This document shows, in pieces, positions 46,745-57,340 of a stretch of DNA of 64,000 bases. Both the position numbers and the translations under genes were made by a program. This stretch comes from Podochytrium sp. JEL0797 (taxonomy: Eukaryota > Chytridiomycota > Chytridiomycetes > Chytridiales > Chytriomycetaceae). The notes under the pieces were generated by a model. The model was not told the DNA's origin, ran no database searches, and saw only the letters and a program-made list of their open reading frames with translations. The DNA lies in the NCBI GenBank assembly GCA_027596195.1, contig JADGJG010000020.1, positions 23,359 to 87,358 on the forward strand. Direction: 5' to 3'. The first letter of the stretch is position 1. Each line of letters starts with the position of its first letter.

Positions 46745-48058
46745 ATGGACCCGCCCCCTCGTCTTCTGCTCCCATCCAATGCCGAGATTTTTGCGCTCCT
46801 CTCTCGGATTGCCGCCAACCAGGAAAGACTCGAGTTGCAGCTCAAGCAACAAGCGGCCTTAACGGACTCTCGCCTCGAAGCTCTCGAATCTTCCTTGTCT
46901 CGACAATTGAATCAGACCTCCCTCAACCACCGCCAAGTTTCCATCCAACTCCTTCAACTTCAGAACCCGTCCAAGAAGTTCTACACTCGCTTCAGTGACC
47001 TTCCTTCCGAGGTTGCCCTTTTGATCGTGGCCTGGATCTGCCCCAAGCAAGTCTGGAAGCTACGTGGTCTGTCTCGATCCTTCCGCGCGTGCATTGGATC
47101 CCTGTCTTTCGCCTCTCTCAACCTCCACCGCTTCCTTCCCCCTCCTGACCCGGCCATCACCAAGTCCCTCGAACCATCCGAACACGACATCACTTTCCTA
47201 TCCAACTCTCCTCCTTCCTACCAGACCACGTACTTTCGAAGACAATGGAAGAATCTCAGTACAATCTGTTGGGGAATCACGGAAGACGGGCACCGTGTCG
47301 TTCAAGTCGCCCACCCTCCCTCGCTGCGGCTGCAGCTGCCAATTCTTGCCGTTGAAATGACGCATCTGGTCCATTTGGCCCTCCTCGGATGCAATCTCGC
47401 ATGCACCATTCCCGTTGAAATTGGAAACCTCGAATGCCTGCAACAATTGCGATTAATTGGCAACTGCCTCCAGGGCCCCATTCCTGCCATCATTTCCAAC
47501 CTCAAACAGTTGAAGGAGTTGTGCTTGCAAGGAAATCGTCTGTCTGGCGCGATTCCAGCGGAGTTGGGTGACCTCTCGAACCTCACTGGCGTGTGGTTGA
47601 GCAACAACAGACTGTCAGGTGCATTGCCAGCATCATTTGGTTCGCTCACCAAACTCAAACAGTTGTATCTTGGCCGAAATCTATTTTCTGGATCTATCCC
47701 ACGCGAGTGGGGCACCCTCACGAGTTTGGAAGCCCTCTCCCTCGAAGAAAACAGGGAGTTGACGGGTGAAATTCCGAAGCAACTTGGAAATCTCACTGCA
47801 CTTCAATACTTGTGCCTCGGAACCTGCAACCTCTTTGGACAGATTCCACGCGAGCTCGGTCAACTCGTGAATTTGGAACATTTCGAACTGAGTTGGAACG
47901 AGTTGCTGTCTGGTGAGATTCCCGCAGATTTGGCAGCATTGGAACATTTGGAGACATTTGATGTGAGTGGGTGCCCGGACCTCTCATGTTCTGTGGAATT
48001 TGGAGAGGGCGTGTTGCTTTGGGGAGAAGATTCGGAGGAATCGGGAGACGAGGGGTGA
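46745..48058 (+). CDS. Coiled-coil, F-box and plant-type LRR protein
   Basis: An intronless 437-codon gene. Residues 15-75 are a heptad-rich helix (LLSRIAANQERLELQLKQQAAL), residues 80-120 an F-box (FSDLPSEVALLIVAWICPKQVWKL), and from about 200 come nine LxGxIPxxLGxLxxL repeats, for example RLSGAIPAELGDLSNLTGVWL. The end is acidic (EDSEESGDEG). Like the gene at 8753 it looks like a cytosolic SCF substrate receptor, with the coiled coil perhaps for dimerisation. The repeats are of the extracellular plant type although no secretion signal is present, which is unusual for F-box proteins outside early fungi. An inverted, broken copy follows tail-to-tail, and a relic precedes it. Confidence 0.83.
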   Translation: MDPPPRLLLPSNAEIFALLSRIAANQERLELQLKQQAALTDSRLEALESSLSRQLNQTSLNHRQVSIQLLQLQNPSKKFYTRFSDLPSEVALLIVAWICPKQVWKLRGLSRSFRACIGSLSFASLNLHRFLPPPDPAITKSLEPSEHDITFLSNSPPSYQTTYFRRQWKNLSTICWGITEDGHRVVQVAHPPSLRLQLPILAVEMTHLVHLALLGCNLACTIPVEIGNLECLQQLRLIGNCLQGPIPAIISNLKQLKELCLQGNRLSGAIPAELGDLSNLTGVWLSNNRLSGALPASFGSLTKLKQLYLGRNLFSGSIPREWGTLTSLEALSLEENRELTGEIPKQLGNLTALQYLCLGTCNLFGQIPRELGQLVNLEHFELSWNELLSGEIPADLAALEHLETFDVSGCPDLSCSVEFGEGVLLWGEDSEESGDEG

Positions 48059-48193
48059 CTCTGATGATTCGAAGCGCTTTGAAGCGAAGCAATAAGCGCA
48101 TTTATTCATATAAAACATTTCATGCCCACTCGTTTTCGACTTCAGAGTCACCGCCATCTTCCGAATGACCTTCGTCTTCCGATTCCTCCGGCA

Positions 48194-49396
48194 TCAATCC
48201 TCCCACAACACACCATCTCGAAACTCCACAGAACTCGAGATATCAGGACACCCACGCACATCCAGCAAAACAAAGTTTTCCAATGCAGCCAACTCTGCGG
48301 GAACCTCGTCAGACATCAACGCGTTCCCCTCCAGTTTCAACTGACGCAAGTTCGCGAGTCGACCAAGCTCGGGTGGAATCTGAACCAACAAGTTGCAGTT
48401 TCCGAGGTACAATGTTTCCACTGCAATGAGATTCCCGAACTCGTGTGAAATTTCGCCAGTCAAATCCTTGATTTCTTCGAGGAATAGCGTTTGCGAATTC
48501 TTGAGGGCTCCCCATTCGCGTAAAATTACCAAGAGAAGAAGGCAGTGTGCCCGATAGCTTCACCCAACTCGGCGGGAATTGGGCCAGACAGTCGATTTCT
48601 TTGCAGCCACAGCTCCTTCAACTGTTTGAGATTGGAAATGCTTGAAGGAATGGGGTCTTCGAGACGGTTGTTCCCCAAATCCAACTCTTTGACGGAGACG
48701 AGGCTTCCAATTTCGACGGGAATTGGCCCCAGAAATTGCATCGGACGAGGGACAAATGAACCAGATGCGTCATTTCAGTAACAAGAATTGGCAGATGCAG
48801 GACGGGAGGATGCGAGACTTGAACGAAATCGTATTCTTCCGTGATTCCCCAACTGAGTTTCTTGAGGTGCTGCCATTGGACTCGAAAGTACAAAGTCTGG
48901 TAGGAAGGGAGGGAGTTGTCAAGGAACGTGAGGTCGTGTTCGGATGGTTCAAGGGACTTGGTGATGGTGGGGTCGGGTGGAGAATGAAGCGGTGGAGGTT
49001 GAGAGAGGCGAAGGAGACGGATTCGATACAGTCGCGGAAGGAGCGAGAGAGGCTGCGGCGCTTCCAGACTTGCTTGTGGTGGACCCAGACCAGGATCAAA
49101 CGAGCAACCTCGGAAGGAAGGTCACTGAAGCGAGTGTCGAATTTCTTGGACGAGTTCTGCAGTTGGAGAAGTTGGAGGGAAACTTGGCGGTGGTTGAGGG
49201 AGGTCTGATGCAATTTCTGGAACAAAAAAGACACGAGAGCTTCGAGGCGAGTGCTGGCTTCGTTGGCGTGTTTGTCGAGCTTCCCTTCGATTCTCTGCTG
49301 GTTGGCTGCGACTTTCTCGAGTTGAGAAGCCTGCTGGGTCACGAGGGCAAAAATGCCTGCATTCGATGGCTGCGGAGGAGAGGTCGACGAATCCAT
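48194..49396 (-). pseudogene. Inverted LRR/F-box pseudogene
   Basis: On the minus strand the ATG at 49396 opens a frame with the same coiled coil and F-box as the gene at 46745 (FSDLPSEVARLILVW). The frame shifts near 48972, where intact LHRFLPPPDP becomes LHRFILHPTP, and again near 48745. A stop occurs near 48527 (GHTAFFSW) and about one and a half LRRs are missing there. The last frame, 48532-48194, still encodes SRSLLE-type LRR ends and CPDISSSVEF. Three separate lesions make it a pseudogene. It may still form antisense or inverted-repeat RNA with its partner. Confidence 0.82.
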
Positions 49397-49752
49397 TGAA
49401 ATCGGGTTACGTACAGATGTCTCCCTTTTTTACGAATTTATGATTTTTTTTTATTTCTCCCACCTTCCTCCCACAATACTTCTTTACCTTATCAAGGGAA
49501 GAAGAATGATTAGAAAACTTTTAATGCTGCCCAGCCAACAGGGAGCTCAGCGTTCGCTCTCATTTCCTCCAGAGGTGGAATCACTCGACAGGAATCGGAC
49601 CACAGAGCATGTTCTTGTGCAAGATCGATATACTCAACTGTTTGAGTTCGGAAATGGATCGAGCTCTCTTCAGGTTTCTGTAAGTTGAAATTCACGTGCG
49701 AACCCAACCGAATGAAATTTTTGATTTTTTCAATCTCCGCTGCGAAATAAAG
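49397..49752. other. Intergenic, no supported gene
   Basis: Contains a 65-codon minus-strand frame (49707-49510) that looks protein-like (FRTQTVEYIDLAQ) but matches nothing I know. It may be a fragment of another gene. The right end is the promoter of the next glycosyltransferase. Confidence 0.35.
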
Positions 49753-51189
49753 ATGCGGCTCCGCAAAGGGGTTCTCCTGACCTCCTCAGCCTTCTTCACC
49801 ATCATCCTCCTCCTCATCCTGAGATTTCAAGATTCCTCGAATCCTTCACACCCTCTTGTGGTGTTCGAGCGCCAGCTTCCCCTCGACCACTACCACTCAC
49901 GACATCCCTCCATCGCCGTGGCTGTCAAATCGACTTCCTCCAATCACCGATCGCTGCTCAAAGCACAGCTCACCACGTTCCTTAATGAAGTCGAAAACGT
50001 GTTGATCGTGGCCGACGAGAATGGCGAGGTACTTGGCAGACCAATGGTCGATGTCTTCACACCCACCCAAAACACATGGACGAGAGTACATGAAGTCGAG
50101 GACGAGTATGCCGGATACAAGGCCGTACAATTCAACGAGAAGAGTGAACCTCACGGGGAATTTGACCCCGATTCGCGGTTACGCAAGAAACGAAGCTCAC
50201 GAAACCCCACCACAAGGGACCCGCATACGAGTTTACCCGCACTTCGAATACTTGCGCGCACGTTCCCGCAGAGTGATTGGTTCCTGTTGATCCCTGATAC
50301 GGCGTTCGTTGCGATGGGAAATTTGGAATCCCTGGTCCGGCGGTTGAACCCGAACCGCGCGTATTATATTGGGAAAGCGGTGAATTGGAAAGGATGCAAT
50401 GGTGTCGAGCGGCTTGGAGGTGGGGGGAAGGTGGCGTATGGGGGTGCCGGGGTGTTGATGAGTCGAGGGGCAATGCAGCGGTTTCTTGGGAGTGTGGAGG
50501 ATGGGATGGACAAGTATCGCGATTGTTTTGGTGAGTTTTGGATTGCTTCTTTATTTGCAGTTGATTGAGGTTTATTCTGATTGCAGGTGGCGATATTCGA
50601 ATTGGATTAACGATGCGTGACGCGGGCGTCCAAGTGAGGGGGGTGGATGGATTCTTTATGGAGGGGTTCAATGCGGATCCATGCAAGAAACCTATTGTAA
50701 TTGGGCAAGTGGAAGAATCGGAGGTATTCACACTGCGGGGCCGAAACAATCCGCCGAATTCTAAACCCGCCCACACGCGAAAACATTTAGATTCTTCAAA
50801 TCCACACTGCCGCGCAGGATTCTCCCCAAATCAAGAGCAAATCCGTGACCAAAAATATGGGAACTGTGTTTCAAGCCATTTATACCAATTCCAGTGGCCT
50901 CATACGAACAGGTCACTCCCACGCTGTAATTATTGTCTCACACCTCCGCTGACACGCGCGCGTTCCAAAAACAGATCTAGATCGACCCGGCGGTGATTAC
51001 GGCGACTGTGAAACTCAAACCGCGGCTGAATGTGAAAATGTGTGTCGCGGAATCAAAGAGTGTTTGTCGTGGGTGCATGTCCCTGGGTTTGGGAATAAGT
51101 GCATCTTGAAACGGTCAGTTCAGCCAGGAAGGATTGCGCAGGGGTTCACGAGTGGGGTGTTGGTGGATCGGTATCGATGTCATAAATAA
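49753..51189 (+). CDS. Fringe-like glycosyltransferase (GT31) with PAN-type module, copy 6, metal site lost
   Basis: Exons 49753-50530, 50587-50723, 50791-50911 and 50975-51189 give 416 residues. Type II helix at about 8-24. The region that should hold DxD reads WFLLIPDTAFVAM (P181-D182-T183), so two of three acidic residues are gone, and the next block is VAYGGAGVLMSRGAM. CFG|GDIRIGLTMRD is interrupted by an intron at the same point as in copy 4. The Cys module is intact (CENVCRGIKECLSW to VDRYRC) and shares DRPGG with copy 4. The third intron's donor (GTCACT) is weak. Probably a non-catalytic paralog kept for binding or partnership, unless an alternative metal ligand is used. Confidence 0.78.
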
Positions 51190-51259
51190 ATAAAGGTTTT
51201 AGATTGCATACAAGGGATGAAGGTGATGGAACGTGCGCAAAATGGAGGCTGTATTGATT

Positions 51260-52132
51260 TCATGCTCTGCGCTCCCACACTACACAGGCCTGGTCATACA
51301 AATCCCCCTTCCCATCCTTCGCCGTCCAACCCAACCCCGCCAAAACCTCTCCCAAGCAAAACAATCCCAAATACGGCGCATGAAGCCGATCATAACACTC
51401 AAACGAAACGCGTCTCAATCGCGTCCTGGGTAACACTTGCAAAAACCGCTGAATCCCCAACTCCCAGAGGGCCGCATTCGTACCGTCAAACACTTCGAAT
51501 ACAGCTTCTCGCAACGCAGGGCTTGACTGAAACGCGTGGAACGGAATCAAATCGTCGAATCGGAAACAATTGAGTCTCTTCACGTTGCCGAGGGACAGTA
51601 TGGCTTCGAATTCGTCTTCGGCCAAAGCGTAGGGGATGTCAAGTTGACGAATCGAATGTCCAGATTGAATCACAAACGCGAGAATGCTCAGAATAGAGTC
51701 CAGTCCGCGGTGGGTGCCGCGATCGGGGGATATCAAGTCCACTGTTTTCGTCAACACGGGAAGAATCGAGCGCGTGTATGAGATGGAATGCATGGGGATC
51801 CGAAACACACCTCCGAAACGCGCGAAAAGGTGGGAATGGGTTTGAAGGAGGGACAAGTGGGCCGTGGGAATTGGAATGGGAGCGTCTTGGTCGTTGGTGA
51901 GCAGTGTCAAGTCGGGCCATAATTCGTGCAGAGACATTTGGAGAGTCATTCCGACGGTTTGTAGAGTGTGAGATGCGTGTTTGAGTGAAGGGAGTGCGTG
52001 GCAGAGACGAAGAAAGCTCGTTGGGCATAGAAAGGAGGCGATGCAGTTCACAATTTCAATTGGAATAAGTTCGAATGACTGTGTGGCGACTCTGTTGGCT
52101 TGTGCGGGTAAGAATATCTGCGTGGAAGTCAT
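51260..52132 (-). CDS. F-box-like protein, unknown target
   Basis: An intronless 290-codon gene. Near residue 20 the sequence ELIPIEIVNCIASFLCPTSFLRLCHALPSL fits the F-box consensus (LP.E....I...L......L..vc....). The rest is helical with scattered leucines but no clear repeat; conserved blocks shared with the pseudogene at 16467 are LHELWPDL, RFGGVF, VLTKTVDL and ALREAVFEV. It may recruit proteins to an SCF ligase. Its start lies only 37 bases from the end of the upstream glycosyltransferase gene on the same strand. Confidence 0.6.
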   Translation of the reverse strand: MTSTQIFLPAQANRVATQSFELIPIEIVNCIASFLCPTSFLRLCHALPSLKHASHTLQTVGMTLQMSLHELWPDLTLLTNDQDAPIPIPTAHLSLLQTHSHLFARFGGVFRIPMHSISYTRSILPVLTKTVDLISPDRGTHRGLDSILSILAFVIQSGHSIRQLDIPYALAEDEFEAILSLGNVKRLNCFRFDDLIPFHAFQSSPALREAVFEVFDGTNAALWELGIQRFLQVLPRTRLRRVSFECYDRLHAPYLGLFCLGEVLAGLGWTAKDGKGDLYDQACVVWERRA

Positions 52133-52169
52133 TCGTTTTTGTTTTGAGAATGTTTTGGTTTGTATTCCG

Positions 52170-54441
52170 TCAGGACTTTCTCCCCGCGTCCCCTTCCCGC
52201 ACGCATTTCACATCCGTATCTAGCGCTCTTCCACCACCTTGGTAAATATCTGAAATAGAGACAACCGCCTGATATCCTCTGATTCGCTCGGTTTCGAGTT
52301 GATGCAGCTCTTGGATTTGCGTCGGGGTCGCGTTGTGAATCACAAATGCGAGTTGACATGGGTCCCGCGTGTGGCGTTCGGATTCAACAGACGACCTATA
52401 TTCAATGCATAAGTCAGAAACTTCACTTTGCATTCACTCAAGAAAGAGAAGGGCCTTACAGGTCGCGATATGATCCAGGATGCATGTCTTGGTTCAATGG
52501 AACTCCGACGCTCTGCAAACACAACTCCACCGTCATGTACTCTGCCATACACTTTTTTAAACTTGGCGCAATTCTCCACACGGCGGCGTTGGAAATCACA
52601 ATCGCCGACGCTGCCGCAGGTCTTGGTGTACCATCAGAGTCGAAGTATTCGGGGACAGCCACAGAGCCTCCAATATATTGCGGAATATTCGGGTCCAAGT
52701 TGTCGAGAAGGGAAGCGAGATTGTCGAGGAATGCGTACGCGTTGTCTGGGAGGAGGAGGTAGAAAGGGGCATCTGGGTCGCGTTCGTGCAGAAATTGAAG
52801 CGATGGAATTTGAATTTGCACATGCGCGTCTCTAAAACCAGGGAAGAGGGAAAGAATTAAAATGAGGAAAACTTGGGGGGAAACCCCAAACCGATTGCTC
52901 TCCACTGTCGCCAAAGCCTCCAACCTCTTCCCTAACCCTTCCACCTTCACATCCCCAACATAACTCTCATCTAGCGCAACCACAGTTAGATTAACCCCTT
53001 TCAAAAACGTTGTCAACTGAATTGGCACGCGCAACACAGCCGACGAAGGATCCGTGAGTAACACGATGGCGAGATCGGGGTACCGGCCCAAGTCTGGTTT
53101 TTGAATTTCGGTGGGATTGACGGGCTTGGGTGGTGTTGTGATGAAGGAGTAGAATTTTTGGTATACGTGTAGCATGGTCACGCTGGCATATTGTTGCTTT
53201 GTGGATGATTCCAGCTCAAACATGAGCTGCATCTGTAAAACAATGTATGAGCGTTGGAGTGTGAGTTTGGGGTACATACCTGAAGGGGACTCATTTTGTG
53301 AAATACGGATGGCAGCTCAGCCGAATCCATTGAGAATTGGAACTGGGAGTGTTTGTCGATAAGCTCGTCAATATATCTCTCCACCACTTACATTATAATC
53401 AGGCGGAGACCCATGAAATCCAACCATCCGTTGGTCCATCATGACACCTGCATCTCTCAAGCAAAGCGCGACCCGCACGTCCCCTGCCCAGCAAGAGTCA
53501 TACTTCACAATGCAGCTGTCGAGAATCGGGAGCATTTTGCGCATGGCGCCTTGCGAGAGAATGATTCCGGAACCTCCTTGAGCAAACGAGGGACCGTCTC
53601 CGGGGGTTTTGACTCCGTCACTGTTTTTGGATTAGTGTTTGCGGCCCCATTTCTGCAATTACCATCCAGTGAAATGATTCGCTTGTCCGAAATACAAAGC
53701 CTCCGACGCGTTAAAAGCCTTCAAATGGGAATCAATATTGTCCAATAGTGCATACGAATCGTCATCCAGCATGAGGTAAAACTCGGCGTTTGGAAATTTG
53801 TCATGCAAGGCGCGAAAACCGGGCAGATTCTGTTTTGGTTGCCCATTAATTGCCTCAAACGCGTTTACACGATCGAAATACAAACAAAAAACCTTGTGTG
53901 CATCCCTCGACCATCCCTCTGACTTCTCCGAAACCGTGGCTCCAATAACGTCTTTCACGAAACCATCGTGCTTCCCACCTCTCCTCAGAAATCCGACATG
54001 CTCTTCGAACTGCATCTGATCCCGGCTTCCTTCACCCGCCAAAAAATCTGCACCCCCAATCTCCCCCTTTGAGCGAATTAACCTCCGTTTGGCGTGTTTC
54101 AGCGCGTCTGTCAACACGTCCACCATCTCCCATGTCCCGACGAAGGCGTTGCGGTCGCCAATAAGGATCGTGTTTGATGCATGCGGTTGAAGGAACGTGA
54201 TGAGCTGGATTGGTGTTCGGAAGAGAAGCGTGTCGGCGCCAGTTTTGAGAGCGATCGCGAGACGCGGGTGGTTCGGGGCGTGTTGACGTTGTTGTTGGGG
54301 CGGAGTGGGTTGCTTATTTGGGAAGGCCCGGAGCGCAGTGAAGCCGCTATATCTAAGGAGGGAGATTATAGAGAGACAGAAGAGGAGTGATTTGAGGAGG
54401 GCGAGGACGCGTTTCGGGGGTGGTGCGAGGATTTTTGCCAT
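52170..54441 (-). CDS. Double-domain Fringe-like protein (GT31-GT31), no PAN module
   Basis: Exons 54441-53893, 53829-53663, 53620-53392, 53342-53280, 53232-52892, 52831-52460 and 52395-52170 keep one frame of 648 residues. A membrane helix at about 13-30 makes it type II. Domain 1 is canonical: DDD at 205-207 (MLDDDSYALLDN), AQGGSGIILSQGAM, CWAGDVRVALCLRDAGV, then the linker VFHKMSPLQMQLMFELE. Where other copies have the Cys module, a second GT31-like unit begins (PDLAIVLL..DPSSAVLRVPIQLTTFL) with the usual intron before DAH. Its metal motif is LLPDNAYAFLDN, and the GGSGI and WAGDIR blocks are degraded. A second linker (VIHNATPTQIQELHQLE) ends the protein. Domain 2 is likely a binding or structural pseudo-enzyme. 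Splicing across the domain junction needs transcript proof. Confidence 0.72.
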
Positions 54442-54810
54442 TTTTGACAGGTTGATTGAGTTTGTTTTCAATTTCGGAAATTTATTTGTGCGAGCCGATG
54501 TATAAATTAATTTGGAAAGGGATATGCGCCTGAAAAGTACACAGCAGATCCATGTAAAATTATTGGTTTCGCCAGATCACGAGAGGAATGCGAGAGGAAG
54601 CGATTCGCCCCTCTTGGTTAGACATTCATCCTCGTTGGTTTATGGAATGGCGGCCTTTTTTATGCAGCTATTTAGGAGAACATGCAGGCGCGTTTCTGAA
54701 TTGCACGTAGGACCTACCTTTTTTGCAGCTGAAACGTAATTTAGCTCACTTTTTGAGTGTGAAACTTGTTTGTCCCGTTTCATTTACACCGAAATCTCGT
54801 TTCGAACATT
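54442..54810. other. Divergent promoter region
   Basis: A 369-base gap between two divergently transcribed genes. It includes an A/T-rich patch (tataaattaattt near 54501) on the side of the glycosyltransferase gene. No gene is seen. Confidence 0.4.
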
Positions 54811-57191
54811 ATGGATTCTAGTCTCCGCCAGCAAGCAACAGCGAACCTGACGCATGTGGATCCGAGCCAGTTGAACACACTTGAGTGGGCTCAGCAGGCC
54901 CTCTTGCCGTACGTTTCATGTGGCCTTGTTGCGAAACCCACGGACTTTCATCTCAGGTGAGGCGGCATTCATTCGAGTTCATTCGCTTGTCCACTGATTC
55001 AAATCAGCTTTTCCAACGGCGTTGGTCTGCTTTGTCTTTTGCATCTCTGCGACGCGTCGCTGGTCGACGACATTGACGCCATGAAACAGAATTTGGAAGG
55101 CAACGCAACAAGCAAAAGCTCGATGTTTAGAAGCCTCCGCATGGTGTTCACCGCAGATCAGAAGCTGTGGCAAGAAACCTGCGATCGGGCCCTGCGCCTC
55201 ACTCAACAGCTGTTGCGTATCAACCCCAACGTACATCCACGCGACCTGAGCACAAACAGTGCAGACAAGCACGCTGTCGAGTTGTTGATGTGAGTTCTGA
55301 ATTGTCCGTTGCTGAAAAGAAACTTAGAAATCTGTTTTTTAGCAACGAATTCCGCATCAGGCTCACCAAGGCCTCCGCTTCCGACTCCAGTCGAGACATC
55401 GATTTCCAAGAAGAACAGCAAGTTCCCACTAGCTCCTCGTTTCTGGGCATGAAATCCTTACGGAGTGCATTTGAAGCGCGTTCCACCAGCGAAGTCCCCT
55501 CCACGAAAACCATAACCTCTACTTTCGGAACCAAATCTGCCGCTGCTGCTGCAGGGAATCCTGCGGAAATCATCTTTGTCAAGAAAGAACTCTCCAGTGC
55601 GCCACAATCCACCCTCATCCGCAAAACCGGCTCCAAATTCGCCTCAATGGCAGATGCCAGAGACCCCACGGCTTCCGCCATCAGCCGCACTCTCGCCACA
55701 AAACGATCCTTTTCCGATGCGTCATCCCCGTCCCCAAGGAAGCAAGGCACCACATCCATCACCACCACCGTCAACACGCTTGAGACCATTGACGACAACG
55801 CCCCCGTGTTTCTTGATGGCAAGAAATCCAAGTTGAGCGAATCCGCCATCACCAGCGATATCCCAGCGACGCGTGACCTCGCCATCATGCACGCTCCGGC
55901 TCCGCAACCCGACGATTTCGTCGCCTCCACAACCAACGTGCGCGCCCTTGCGAATACCTTCAATCAGTCCCCTGCAAATTCGCACCCTCCCAAACCCACC
56001 TTCTCTGAGCGTCGCAGCTCGTTGAACCGAAAAGTTTCTGTGGACCCGCTATTCAAAACGATTGTTACGACTACGACTACAAAGCATGTGACAGACGAGA
56101 AGGGGAAAGTGGTGGATGTGGTTGTGGAAAAGAATGTCGAGGTTTTGGAGGATGTGGAGGAGGTGAGGGGGGAGACGACGCAGATTGTTGTTGGCGACGG
56201 TGAAGTCAAAGAGAATGTGGCGGAGAACGCGTTGTTGGTTAAGGAGATGAACCCATTGGACGTCGTGGAACCCTCGCGTCGAGCTCTCGCAGCAGCTGGT
56301 TCATCCCAGTCCTTCCGACCTGTAGCCACCTGCAATTCCACGACACACGTAGCGAATGACCTCCTGACCGTCCAATCACCCTCCTCTGTGACCATCCCCC
56401 CACTTGAATACGCCACAGATGTAACTGTCGGAGCTGCATCCACCCGGCCTCCCGCGAAATTCGCCAAACCCGCGAGGCAGCGAACTCTCAAAAAGTTTAA
56501 AGCAACGGGTCCGGGGATTGTGCATTCGGATGATGATTTTGAGGAGGAGGGGAAGGTGGTTTTGGAGAACGAGACATTCTGGCAAGCACGCAGCAGCGGT
56601 TCAACGGCATTGATCCCCGCGGCTCGAGTTCAAGATTCCTTGTCGACACATGGGGTTGTTAACATCACCACAACCATGTCGCGGCCTGTTCAAGAGTCGA
56701 TTCAAAAGTCTCAGTCTTCTCAAGAGCTCATTCAACATGCCATGCGCGATGGCGTGGTTTCTCAAACCCTGCCACCGCGAATTACCATGAAAGAGGACAA
56801 ATTCTGGAACAGCAAAAATATTTCACCTGTTTTCATGCCAGTGACCGTTCAAGAGTCGTCGTCGACGGCGTCATCGCCGGTTCAGCAGCAGATTGTGCCT
56901 TCCTCTACTGTTTCCATTCCACCACCCGTTATTTTGGTTTCTGTTGCGGAGAAGCCGAGAAAACAAGGGGTCAAGAATGGTTATGGAAACAAACTTGCGA
57001 CTTCCTTGAATACTGCTTCCGAGGAGGTGGCGGTAGTGGGTGACAAAATGGACGTCAAAACGCAAATGTTGACAGCGGTTCAGCAGATGCAGGCAGCTAT
57101 GGACATGGTGGCGAGGAAGCGCAGTTCTGGAGGAGTTAAAACTGAGATGCATCATGTGCAGGAATCGGGAGGTGGTACAACACGATTGTGA
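54811..57191 (+). CDS. Uncharacterised protein, helical N-terminus and long disordered tail
   Basis: Exons 54811-54908, 55008-55289 and 55343-57191 give 742 residues; both introns have GT..AG borders and the frame holds. Residues 1-140 look folded and helical (NTLEWAQQALLPFSNGVGLL, LRLTQQLLRINPNVHP, VELLINEFRIRL). The rest is Ser/Thr-rich, with short basic clusters (SPRKQG, RQRTLKKFK) near acidic patches (SDDDFEEEG) that recall nuclear or chromatin-associated proteins. A helix near the end (AVQQMQAAMDMVARKR) could mediate interaction. I recognise no family. Confidence 0.65.
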
Positions 57192-57340
57192 AGGAAGTGG
57201 AAGAAGGAATTAGGGGTGTTTGATTTTACTGACATTTTGAGGAAATATTTACTGTGCCGCCGCTCGAAAAGGTTGATGCTCTTCTTCCCCCTCTCGCTTC
57301 AAAGCTCTGATATTCTCAATATCGAGAGAAATAGAGAGAG

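Noticed and set aside
52456..53277. A separate single-exon gene for the second GT31-like unit
   Set aside because: Its frame starts inside an intron and lacks a membrane anchor; splice sites and the linker join it to the upstream GT31 domain, so I treat both as one gene pending transcript data.
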